Shown here piece by piece: positions 1 to 5,936 of a stretch of DNA of 5,949 nucleotides (position 1 is the first letter of the stretch; each line of letters begins with the position of its first letter). The stretch spans positions 1 through 5,949 of the forward strand of contig SLLP01000207.1 of the NCBI GenBank assembly GCA_007133995.1. Reading direction: 5' to 3'. Both the position numbers and the translations under genes were made by a program. The stretch is from Balneolales bacterium (lineage in GTDB: Bacteria > Bacteroidota > Rhodothermia > Balneolales > Natronogracilivirgulaceae). Below the pieces are notes generated by a model, which searched no databases, was not told where the DNA came from, and was given only the letters and a program-made list of their open reading frames with translations.

Positions 1-139
1 TGATATCGGAATCAAGCAATCTCTCAAGTGAAGTAAAGCCTTCAGTGGTATTAAGCCACCTCAATACCCGTTTTTTTTCCTCTTCTGTACAATCATCGTT
101 CAGATATTTTGAAATCAGTTTTCTTTCGATCTTTTTCAT
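1..139 (-). CDS. FecR-like anti-sigma factor, N-terminal fragment (partial, cut by window edge)
   Basis: The minus strand reads an open frame from ATG at 139-137 to the left edge (46 codons, no stop). The peptide starts MKKIERKLISKYLNDDCTEE and continues with a charged helix ending in RWLNTTEG. The pattern of a short helix, KYL, a small acidic turn, EEEKKxVxxWL, then a second helix resembles the N-terminal cytoplasmic helical domain of Bacteroidota FecR-type anti-sigma factors. Those proteins span the inner membrane and hold or activate an ECF sigma factor that controls TonB-dependent uptake genes. An AAGGGG ribosome binding site (minus strand, 152-147) lies 7 nt before the ATG, which supports this start. 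The ATG overlaps the TGA of a 67-codon frame upstream (ATGA), but that frame is probably not a gene. No ECF sigma gene is visible upstream, where one would usually lie. An A8 run sits in codons 21-24. Only the N-terminus is seen, so the family call is tentative. Confidence 0.55.
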   Translation of the reverse strand, partial: MKKIERKLISKYLNDDCTEEEKKRVLRWLNTTEGFTSLERLLDSDI

Positions 140-166
140 TTGGCGACCCCTTGCAAAATTTTCTTC

Positions 167-178
167 GCTCTTAAGAGC
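167..178. repeat. 12-bp perfect palindrome GCTCTTAAGAGC
   Basis: Both halves match exactly with no spacer. It lies 28 bp upstream of the FecR-like start codon, where it could be an operator for that gene. Its function is unknown. Confidence 0.45.
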
Positions 179-204
179 AGTAAAACTCTCAACCTGTTGG
201 CGTT

Positions 205-221
205 GGTTACCAATCGTAACC
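205..221. repeat. Inverted repeat GGTTAC / GTAACC
   Basis: The 6-bp arms are perfect and flank a 5-nt loop (CAATC). The element sits in the leader of the FecR-like gene, within 85 bp of its start. It has no T-run on either side, so it is not a classical terminator. Confidence 0.4.
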
Positions 222-306
222 TGACGCCTGGAAAGGCAGTCGCCCCAGAAAAAACCCGATGTGGATGGTTCAGGCCAATTTCCTTTGGTATCTGATCAAT
301 CCGAGA

Positions 307-325
307 GATCCGCAACTTGCGGATC
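307..325. repeat. 19-bp palindrome GATCCGCAA-C-TTGCGGATC
   Basis: Perfect 9-bp arms flank a single central base. Symmetry this tight, with almost no loop, suits a dimeric DNA-binding protein better than an RNA hairpin. TGATCAA motifs occur on both sides (293-299 and 333-339), and a 9-nt direct repeat beginning GATCAACT follows it. It lies about 170 bp upstream of the FecR-like start. Confidence 0.5.
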
Positions 326-377
326 AACTCATTGATCAACTGTGTTCTTAACGTTTACCGGTATTTGTCCTGACCAA

Positions 378-393
378 CAGCATCCTGATGCTG
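378..393. repeat. Inverted repeat CAGCATC-CT-GATGCTG
   Basis: Perfect 7-bp arms flank a 2-nt centre. It is one of the series of inverted repeats in the divergent region. No adjacent T-tract is present, so a terminator role is not supported. Confidence 0.45.
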
Positions 394-433
394 CCACCTT
401 TTGGCGGTTCAGGGAGACGCTGATCGATCATAA

Positions 434-454
434 TCTAAATCAGTAGCATTTAGA
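434..454. repeat. Inverted repeat TCTAAAT / ATTTAGA
   Basis: Perfect 7-bp arms flank a 7-nt loop (CAGTAGC). The stem is AT-rich, so it would be a weak RNA hairpin. A protein-binding dyad or chance are both possible. Confidence 0.35.
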
Positions 455-492
455 GGAAAAACCCTTTTGCAGATTGATACCGATGCCCGTTC

Positions 493-517
493 AACCAAGA
501 AAAACCAAACTTGGTTT
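493..517. repeat. Overlapping inverted repeats around TTGGTTT
   Basis: Two alternative pairings share the right arm. AACCAAG (493-499) pairs with CTTGGTT (510-516), leaving a 10-nt loop. AAACCAA (502-508) pairs with TTGGTTT (511-517) around AC. The two foldings exclude each other, so the segment could switch between structures if transcribed. No function can be assigned from sequence. Confidence 0.4.
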
Positions 518-522
518 CACAT

Positions 523-565
523 GTTCATGGAACCCGTTCCGCGGGTTTGGAGTGGTTCTATGAAC
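523..565. repeat. Paired GTTC-N3-GAAC dyads forming an 11-bp inverted repeat
   Basis: GTTCATGGAAC (523-533) and GTTCTATGAAC (555-565) are each a small dyad with GTTC/GAAC arms. They also pair with each other over 11 positions with one G-T wobble. Their centres are 32 bp apart, close to three helical turns, so two dimers could bind on one DNA face. Inside, AACCCG (531-536) can pair instead with CGGGTT (542-547). The paired-operator reading is inference. Confidence 0.4.
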
Positions 566-615
566 TAATCAAATAAGTCAATGAACAGTGTAAACCGGTG
601 CTGTAAAGTCGACTG

Positions 616-655
616 ACCAGCTTATTCGTGGCTGGCATGCCCACGATAAGCCGGT
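616..655. repeat. Long imperfect hairpin, 14 bp of stem
   Basis: The stem is ACC, one A-C mismatch, GCTTAT, one bulged T (626), then CGTGG, closed by a 9-nt loop holding most of the palindrome GGCATGCC (634-641). The right arm is CCACG-ATAAGC-C-GGT. The mismatch and bulge, as in natural folded RNAs, fit either a structured RNA or a cruciform-prone site. Neither strand has a T-run after it, so it is not a standard intrinsic terminator. The palindrome AGTCGACT (607-614) lies just to its left. Confidence 0.45.
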
Positions 656-1071
656 TTCCAACAGTGATACCATAGCAAAACTTAAAACGAGAGGCTGAAT
701 GATGTTTCCCAAGTAGTACAAGACCATCTTCTGTGGCTAGATTATTGCCTTGAACTGATATTAATACACCCCGGCAGCAAAAATGTATTACTTTTTTAAA
801 AAAAAAATCAACATTCGGTCGATTCATCAAACCATAACGAACTCTATTTCAATTAATAACATTCACATACCCCTTTCATCCAGAACAGGCCGAAACAACG
901 GATCGCTAAACTTTAATGGCCTTGGCAGCAACGATTTATTCATGTCTGTCCGGCGTCAGATTACATTTCATCAAATCCACTATAAGTTTACTATTTACAA
1001 TATTTTTTGTAGTTTTATTACGTTAGCATAGGTGCGGGCTAAATAGACCAACTAATAAAGCGGAGCAAGAT

Positions 1072-1482
1072 ATGAAAATCGCTGTCACATTGTTGATTAC
1101 CGCTTTCTCACTGATAATGCTGCAGGCATGTCATACGAGCCAGGGCACACGGGATGCTCCCACCACAACGGGTCCGGATCAGCTGGAGATAAGCGACTCG
1201 GTCAAAATGGAACTTGCCGATTATTTGCGGAGAGTTTCTGGCGTAAGTGTGAGAGGTACCGGAGCCAATACCCAGGTCAGAGTGCGGGGTGAATCTTCTA
1301 TCCTTGGCAGTAATGAGCCATTATATGTCGTTGATGGACGGGTGGTGGGACAATCCTATAGCAGCGTTAACTTCCTGAGTGCATGGGACATTGCTCACGT
1401 CAATGTGCTGAAAGGAAGTGAAGCGGCATCTTACGGTTCCAGAGGCGCCAACGGAGTAATCGAAATTCAAACAAAAAGGTGA
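1072..1482 (+). CDS. Small TonB-receptor plug-domain lipoprotein, without beta-barrel
   Basis: A 136-residue protein starting at ATG 1072, preceded by GGAG (1062-1065) with a 6-nt spacer. Residues 1-20 form a lipoprotein signal: a K, a hydrophobic stretch, then lipobox LQAC with acceptor Cys20. After a short polar linker (21-45), residues 46-136 match the plug domain of SusC/RagA-type TonB-dependent receptors. The markers are GVSVRGTG and VRVRGESS (57-76), PLYVVDG (83-89), and a C-terminal block with VLKGSEAASYGSRGANGV and IEIQTKR (112-136), which is where a plug normally ends. A full receptor would continue with a beta-barrel of several hundred residues; here a TGA stop follows at once. Nothing similar is coded downstream, so this looks like a designed stand-alone protein rather than a truncated receptor. 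It should be anchored in the outer membrane, facing the periplasm or the surface. Its role is unknown: partner for a barrel, scaffold, decoy or ligand binder are all possible. It converges on the hexosaminidase gene. Confidence 0.85.
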   Translation: MKIAVTLLITAFSLIMLQACHTSQGTRDAPTTTGPDQLEISDSVKMELADYLRRVSGVSVRGTGANTQVRVRGESSILGSNEPLYVVDGRVVGQSYSSVNFLSAWDIAHVNVLKGSEAASYGSRGANGVIEIQTKR

Positions 1483-1489
1483 GTTGGTT

Positions 1490-1505
1490 GCCTGTTGCAC
1501 CAGGC
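1490..1505 (+). terminator. Weak hairpin after the plug lipoprotein gene
   Basis: GCCTG and CAGGC pair across a 6-nt loop, 8 nt past the stop codon. The position suits a transcript end, but there is no U-run after it, so intrinsic termination is doubtful. Confidence 0.2.
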
Positions 1506-1564
1506 TCACGTTATTGCAAATTTCCGATACTTCGGTCTGTTCATATCGATCTGTTCATCAAAAT

Positions 1565-1582
1565 CTTCCCTCGGAACGGAAG
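1565..1582 (-). terminator. Weak hairpin downstream of the hexosaminidase gene
   Basis: On the minus strand CTTCC and GGAAG pair across an 8-nt loop and are followed by ATTTTG. It lies about 80 nt beyond the hexosaminidase stop. The stem is short and the T-run has only four bases. The gap 1483-1660 holds nothing else I can name. Confidence 0.2.
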
Positions 1583-1660
1583 GGGTAAAGCGGTCACGTC
1601 CTTTCTAAGGAAAAAAGGGGAAGGGGTTCATTGCCGGAATTACCCATCGTAATATTTAAT

Positions 1661-4246
1661 TCACTCGGCAATCAGCGTTGGGCTGTACCTCCCCGATCTG
1701 TCAAACGCTTTCAGCTTAACCGGTCCCGATACCGTTACCGGACCGGAATATTTTTCGGAATGAATGGTCGGTGCGCTTCCATCGGTGGTATACCGGATAT
1801 CCAGACCGGGATACTTGACATTTGCGTTCAGGATATGATTCCCGATTACGGCACCCGGTTTGGGTATACGGTAATTAAATCCACCATACAGCACGGAAAG
1901 CCGCGGTAGTTCTTTCTGTGCCAATGTGTTGGCAAAAATATTCCAATGTTTCTGCATGTCAGCCTCCCGCTCCGAACGATCCTCTATGGTTTCAAAAGAT
2001 CGCTCTGCGCTCCAGGCGCTTTCGGCAAATCCGGCAAGTCTTGGGAGCAGATAATACTCGATCATATCCGGTCCGCGCACACTTTCGCTCCATACCTGTG
2101 CCTGAAGACCCATAATGTTATTTCTCGCCTCGGGTTGCAGCCTTTCCATATCCCTGAATTCCGTTTCAATATCGATGGGATGGCCTCTTCTTGTCCGCAA
2201 GGTAGTCAGGTAAATATTGTAAGGAGCATACTGCGATGCATCCCTTGTATTGATGAAGCCGGCTGAATAATGGCCGGGTTCTTCCGGATGGTTGTTATAA
2301 GCAAGGTCAAAGTAGAAATTGGATCTGTGGCACAGCACCACAGGATATCCCATATTGGCCAATCGATATGCCAGATCGCGCATATCACCCTGGTTTCTCC
2401 ATATGTAGGTGACGATGTCACCGCCGGCAAACTCCGGATTGGGTACAAAAACCCCGTGCTCATCCCGGATTTGTGCCACTTCTTCCCATCCACCCACTTT
2501 CAAGCCTCTTTCCTGCAGCATCCTGATGGTCCGGGCCGAATAATACGCCTGAAGATTGTGGGGGTCATCAACATCCGGCAGTTGTTCAAGCAGTTCGGCA
2601 GCCATGGGAGATTTCGTCCAGGCTCCGACCGCCACCTCATCACCTCCGGTATGCAGCATGTTGAATGGAGCACCGGCCTCGCGGTACATTTCAACCAGGC
2701 CGTCCAGTACTTTTTCATAGAAACGGTATACCGATTCCCTGGCCACGTTAACTACATTATCCGTATAACTTTGGGCGGATGTGAATTCCGACTCATCATC
2801 AGGATCAATAAGTCTGAATTCATTCGCGGCCTCCTCGTCTCCCAGCTTCATATACCGTTCATAGCGGGCTTCCATCGACTTGATTGCAGCCCTGGCATGT
2901 GCCGGCATGTTTATCGAGGGAATCACCGCGATATGCCGCTCATCGGCATATCTGAGGATTTCCACGAACTCTTCGTGAGTATAGTAGCCGCTTCCGTACG
3001 TACCTTCTGCATAGGGAAACGGACCCGAACCATAGGATGGATGAAGTGCCGGAGCATCAATGGAGGTATGCTCCCTCTGGCCGCCAACTTCGGTCAGCTC
3101 CGGCAAATCCCGGATCTCAACCCTCCAGCCTTCATCGTCGGTCAGATAGAAATGGAGTGTGTTGATCTTGTAGAATGCCATGATATCGATGATTTTTTTC
3201 ATCGTCGACGTATCCTGGAAATTTCGGGCAACATCGACCAGCAAGCCGCGATAGGCAAAACGGGGCTCATCCTCGATGGTCATCGTTTCCAGACGTATGG
3301 CATCGGACTCTCCCAGAATCACATCCATCGGCAACAGGGCTTTCAGCGACTGGATTCCGTAAAAGACACCGGCTTTGTCGGTACCTTCAATGATAATTTT
3401 TTGATCCGGTGTAATTTGCAGGCGATACCCCTCCTTGTTGGATTCATTATTGGTGTGACCGGATTTCTCAAGCTGTATGAAACCGGCTCCCTCGCCATCG
3501 CCATGCACAACAGGAAATCTTCGTCCGGTGAGCGATTCCAGCATGTGACCAAGATATTCTGCCTCACCAACAAGTCCATCCTGATAGTAAATCGGCATCG
3601 ACTCCGGCAGCTCCATAGTTTGCCCGTGCTTTTCAATCCGAACGGGTGATGGGATAATCGGGAGCAGCTCCTCCGGATCCAGCAGCAGCATTTCGCGGTT
3701 TGCATTGTAGCGAAATTCCGGAGTATTCAATGGAATCGGGTCATTGCGGTGCCGCATCATCTGTTCCGGTCGCACAAATGGCTTGACCTCATAGTTATCT
3801 ATGGTGATGATCTCCTTTTCGTTGCCATCGTCATCATAAAACACAAAATAGAGCCCCATCGGCGCATCCACTTCCTTGATCCACCAACCGGAAACTTCGT
3901 AAGTGATCCTGACCCTGTCCCCTTTTTCAAGTTTAAAACCTTCCAGAGGTTCAATTTTGAACCAGTCACCATTTATCCAGCTCACAACGGCAGGTAATGT
4001 ACCCTCACTTGAAATCAATCGTCTGGCCGGACGCTGACTGTAGTACATGGTCCAGTTCCCGTCAGTAAACGTAAAGCGGCTGTAATTTTCTATTATGAAT
4101 TCAGATCTGGCCTGAGCTCTTTCGCTGTAGGTGTTGCTGAGCAATTCCCAGCTCACGGAAATGTCCCCGGAATCCGGAATGGGAGTCCCGCAACCGGAAC
4201 TCAAAAGCGGAGCAAAAAAAATCAGTAGCAATGCTGTTTTATTCAT
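1661..4246 (-). CDS. Beta-N-acetylhexosaminidase, GH20 chitobiase type, lipoprotein
   Basis: This 861-residue enzyme should remove terminal beta-linked GlcNAc (or GalNAc) from chito-oligosaccharides or glycans at the cell envelope (EC 3.2.1.52). A lipoprotein signal ends in SSGC with acceptor Cys19. The order of domains is that of Serratia chitobiase: CHB_HEX carbohydrate-binding domain (about 28-160), GH20b (about 195-325), TIM-barrel catalytic domain (about 330-750) and a small C-terminal beta domain (about 795-855, with IRYTTDGSAPT). Catalytic motifs are present: RGLLVDVARNF (333-343), LTDDEGWR (368-375), MPAHARAA (447-454), and the acid/base pair Asp536-Glu537 in HTGGDEV. Aromatic pocket motifs are GGWEEV, YIWRNQG and QAQVWSES. 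The length matches complete chitobiases of about 850-890 residues. In GH20 enzymes the Asp orients the substrate acetamide and the Glu is the proton donor. The usual IPEIDMP appears as IPSINMP. No good Shine-Dalgarno precedes the ATG, but the signal peptide fixes the start. A T8 run lies in codons 9-11. The gene lies 310 bp downstream of the permease gene on the same strand. Confidence 0.93.
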   Translation of the reverse strand: MNKTALLLIFFAPLLSSGCGTPIPDSGDISVSWELLSNTYSERAQARSEFIIENYSRFTFTDGNWTMYYSQRPARRLISSEGTLPAVVSWINGDWFKIEPLEGFKLEKGDRVRITYEVSGWWIKEVDAPMGLYFVFYDDDGNEKEIITIDNYEVKPFVRPEQMMRHRNDPIPLNTPEFRYNANREMLLLDPEELLPIIPSPVRIEKHGQTMELPESMPIYYQDGLVGEAEYLGHMLESLTGRRFPVVHGDGEGAGFIQLEKSGHTNNESNKEGYRLQITPDQKIIIEGTDKAGVFYGIQSLKALLPMDVILGESDAIRLETMTIEDEPRFAYRGLLVDVARNFQDTSTMKKIIDIMAFYKINTLHFYLTDDEGWRVEIRDLPELTEVGGQREHTSIDAPALHPSYGSGPFPYAEGTYGSGYYTHEEFVEILRYADERHIAVIPSINMPAHARAAIKSMEARYERYMKLGDEEAANEFRLIDPDDESEFTSAQSYTDNVVNVARESVYRFYEKVLDGLVEMYREAGAPFNMLHTGGDEVAVGAWTKSPMAAELLEQLPDVDDPHNLQAYYSARTIRMLQERGLKVGGWEEVAQIRDEHGVFVPNPEFAGGDIVTYIWRNQGDMRDLAYRLANMGYPVVLCHRSNFYFDLAYNNHPEEPGHYSAGFINTRDASQYAPYNIYLTTLRTRRGHPIDIETEFRDMERLQPEARNNIMGLQAQVWSESVRGPDMIEYYLLPRLAGFAESAWSAERSFETIEDRSEREADMQKHWNIFANTLAQKELPRLSVLYGGFNYRIPKPGAVIGNHILNANVKYPGLDIRYTTDGSAPTIHSEKYSGPVTVSGPVKLKAFDRSGRYSPTLIAE

Positions 4247-4556
4247 ATAGATTTGAATAAAAGCATGTGTATAGAATAGAGCCAGATCACATTATCCATG
4301 CAATCTGACTAATAAAGCAGGTTTAAAGCATACCAAGTTATGTTTATTGTAATGAAAAACTAAAAAACATATCTTGATTACTGCTAGAAACGTACAGAAA
4401 ACTTGGGATAAATCTGCACGCACCTGCTCTATTTTGCAGGGTTTGGGATGATGGTACGGATTTAGTGATTTTGAGTTTTCGTTTGCATTCTTAGAGATTA
4501 TTCTTGCGAAATCACTGCCAGACAAAACGTTGAGCAGCTCATGTCACCGGCATGCA
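4247..4556. other. AT-rich intergenic gap between permease and hexosaminidase genes
   Basis: No gene is supported in these 310 bp. It should hold the end of the permease transcript and the promoter of the hexosaminidase, but neither is clear. A 5-bp stem CCTGC/GCAGG (4423-4440, 8-nt loop) has no T-run. On the minus strand GATAAT, near position 4295, is a possible -10 box, without a good -35 at normal spacing. The gap length argues against tight operon coupling of the two genes. Confidence 0.5.
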
Positions 4557-5927
4557 TCAGATTCCTGGTAAGACACCGGAGAAGAAGTTCAGAATGACAA
4601 GGGTCACAAATATTACCAAACCTGCCAGTGTCCCGCCGACCGTCCATACAATCAGGGTTTCTTTCACGGTGAAATCTGAAAACTTGTTGACTACCCAGAA
4701 TCCGGAATCATTGGGAAGTGACAGGCAGTTTCCACCGGCGCATATCGCTATAGCCAGTAAAACCGGTGAAACTACGCCCTGCAACGCCAACGGCCCCAGA
4801 ATGGTGGAGGCTGTTACCAGTGCAACCGTTGAAGAGCCCAGTGCCGCCCGCAGAATGGCACCCAATAAAAAGCCCGTGAATAAAACCGAAATATTCCATC
4901 CTGTTAACGTATTCACAAGATGTTCACCTATGCCACTGCTGCTGATTACATAACCGTAGGCACCCCCGGCGCCGGTAATCAGCAAAATCATACCTGCTTT
5001 ACCTGCAGCCTCGGTTATCTTCGCTTCAACGGGTTCTGAGAAAAACTTCCGGAACACCCAGATGGCAACCAGAACACTGATCAGAAGGGCTACGTTTTTA
5101 TCCCCGATGAGGCCAAAGATACCGTGAATCGTTGTTCCCTCCTCCATCACAAGATCGATAACACTGCCCAGCAATATCAGCAGGATGGGCAACAAGAGCA
5201 CCGAAAATGAAATAAAATTGGACGGCAGCTGATCAACATCCCTTTGTTCGGGAGTAATCAGTTTGATGTCCTTTTCGCTTTCCACATTGTTATCCTCGTA
5301 CACCTTCGGGAATTTCCTTCCAAGATAGAGGCCATAAAGCCATCCCCCGACCAGAATGCCCGGAATGCCTGCAATCAGGGCATAAATAACAAAAAGCCCC
5401 ATGTCGACCCCCAGACTGAACGCCACATCCACCGGTCCCGGAGTGGGGATAATCAGGTTATGAGAGGTGATCAATCCTATGGACAGGGCCGCAACCAGGG
5501 CAATCAGGGATTTTTTTGTCAAACTGGACAATTTGCGGACGATGCTGATAAGAATCACAAATGCGGCATCGAAAAAAACCGGTATCGACACGATATAGCC
5601 GGTGAAGGTAATGGCCAGAGGCGAGTTCTCTTTTCCGACGGCACGCAAAATGGAATGCGCAATTCGCTGGGTCGCACCGCATTCCGACAGGATTTGGCCA
5701 AAAACAATACCCAATCCGATGACGATCCCAATGGCCATCAGGGTACTTCCAAACCCGGATGCCAGATTCTCCGCAATTTCCGGCAATGGCATACGCACCA
5801 TGAGTCCGGTCAAAATGGTCACAACCAGCAAAGACAAAAAAGGATTGATTTTAAATTGGATGATCATTACCAGCACAATGACAATGGAAATGACAAATAT
5901 GAGCATCAACAAGGGACCGGTTACCAT
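4557..5927 (-). CDS. GntP-family permease (gluconate:H+ symporter type)
   Basis: A complete 456-residue inner-membrane protein, a usual length for the GntP family, which imports gluconate and related sugar acids or small carboxylates with protons. It is hydrophobic throughout, with about 12 likely membrane segments and a charged cytoplasmic-type loop at 203-235. Family motifs appear in order: GFGSTLMAIGIVIGLG (58-73), LSECGATQRIA (80-90), SIPVFFDAAFVILI (114-127), SHNLIIPTPGPV (155-166), ITGAGGAYGYVISSSGIG (317-334), RAALGSSTVALVTAS (360-374) and SLPNDSGFWVVNKFS (403-417). The start is supported by GGAGG 4 nt before the ATG. The substrate cannot be read from sequence: family members also move D-serine, glycerate, fructuronate and other compounds. 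The neighbouring hexosaminidase suggests amino-sugar catabolism, but no sugar-acid kinase or dehydratase is in view to confirm any pathway. No clear terminator follows the stop. No frameshift or missing segment is seen. Confidence 0.93.
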   Translation of the reverse strand: MVTGPLLMLIFVISIVIVLVMIIQFKINPFLSLLVVTILTGLMVRMPLPEIAENLASGFGSTLMAIGIVIGLGIVFGQILSECGATQRIAHSILRAVGKENSPLAITFTGYIVSIPVFFDAAFVILISIVRKLSSLTKKSLIALVAALSIGLITSHNLIIPTPGPVDVAFSLGVDMGLFVIYALIAGIPGILVGGWLYGLYLGRKFPKVYEDNNVESEKDIKLITPEQRDVDQLPSNFISFSVLLLPILLILLGSVIDLVMEEGTTIHGIFGLIGDKNVALLISVLVAIWVFRKFFSEPVEAKITEAAGKAGMILLITGAGGAYGYVISSSGIGEHLVNTLTGWNISVLFTGFLLGAILRAALGSSTVALVTASTILGPLALQGVVSPVLLAIAICAGGNCLSLPNDSGFWVVNKFSDFTVKETLIVWTVGGTLAGLVIFVTLVILNFFSGVLPGI

Positions 5928-5931
5928 AAAG

Positions 5932-5936
5932 CCTCC
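5932..5936 (-). promoter_or_regulatory. Shine-Dalgarno GGAGG of the GntP-family permease
   Basis: The minus strand reads GGAGG, then CTTT, then ATG at 5927. The 4-nt spacer is slightly short but the match is strong and decides the start. The permease promoter and any upstream gene lie beyond the right edge of the window. Confidence 0.7.

Larger units (their letters stand above)
140..1071. other. Long divergent intergenic region, hairpin-rich on the left, AT-rich on the right
   Basis: This 932-bp stretch separates the leftward FecR-like gene from the rightward plug lipoprotein gene. I find no protein family in any frame; the open frames here are short, low-complexity or start at non-ATG codons. 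From about 167 to 655 it holds a series of perfect or near-perfect inverted repeats, listed separately. From about 780 it becomes AT-rich, with a T6A10 tract at 792-807 that may bend DNA. No tRNA, rRNA, riboswitch or tmRNA signature was recognised. No convincing sigma-70 or Bacteroidota (TTTG / TAnnTTTG) promoter pair was found, although the promoters for both flanking genes probably lie here. Confidence 0.6.

Noticed and set aside
136..339. A 67-codon minus-strand frame upstream of the FecR-like gene
   Set aside because: It starts with TTG, contains the 19-bp palindrome, shows no domain and has no clear ribosome binding site. It is kept only as a possible leader in the findings.
140..780. 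CRISPR array, tRNA or insertion sequence in the hairpin-rich region
   Set aside because: The inverted repeats differ from each other and are not evenly spaced direct repeats. No cloverleaf with a T-loop motif and no transposase fragment could be read on either strand.
558..830. A 90-codon minus-strand frame
   Set aside because: There is no recognisable family and it spans the long hairpin and the A10 tract. The composition looks like non-coding DNA read by chance.
996..1011. TACAAT/TTGTA dyad as promoter of the plug lipoprotein gene
   Set aside because: TACAAT resembles a -10 box but no -35 lies at normal spacing, and the Bacteroidota TAnnTTTG box is off by one base. Not strong enough to annotate.
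783..1031. An 82-codon plus-strand frame just before the plug lipoprotein gene
   Set aside because: The translation is dominated by Ile, Asn, Lys, Ser and Phe from AT-rich DNA, with no domain. It more likely covers the promoter region of the downstream gene.
1051..1061. 11-nt repeat ACTAATAAAGC, also present near 4309-4319
   Set aside because: There are only two copies in unrelated contexts, one before a start codon and one in an AT-rich gap. A match of this length in AT-rich DNA is plausibly chance.
2270..3649. A 459-codon open frame on the plus strand inside the hexosaminidase gene
   Set aside because: It is antisense to a gene with complete GH20 motifs. Its product is rich in His, Ile, Arg and Phe with no family signature, as expected of a shadow frame.
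4552..4953. A plus-strand frame opposite the end of the permease gene
   Set aside because: It is antisense to conserved GntP motifs and rich in Thr and Pro. It is a shadow of the real gene.
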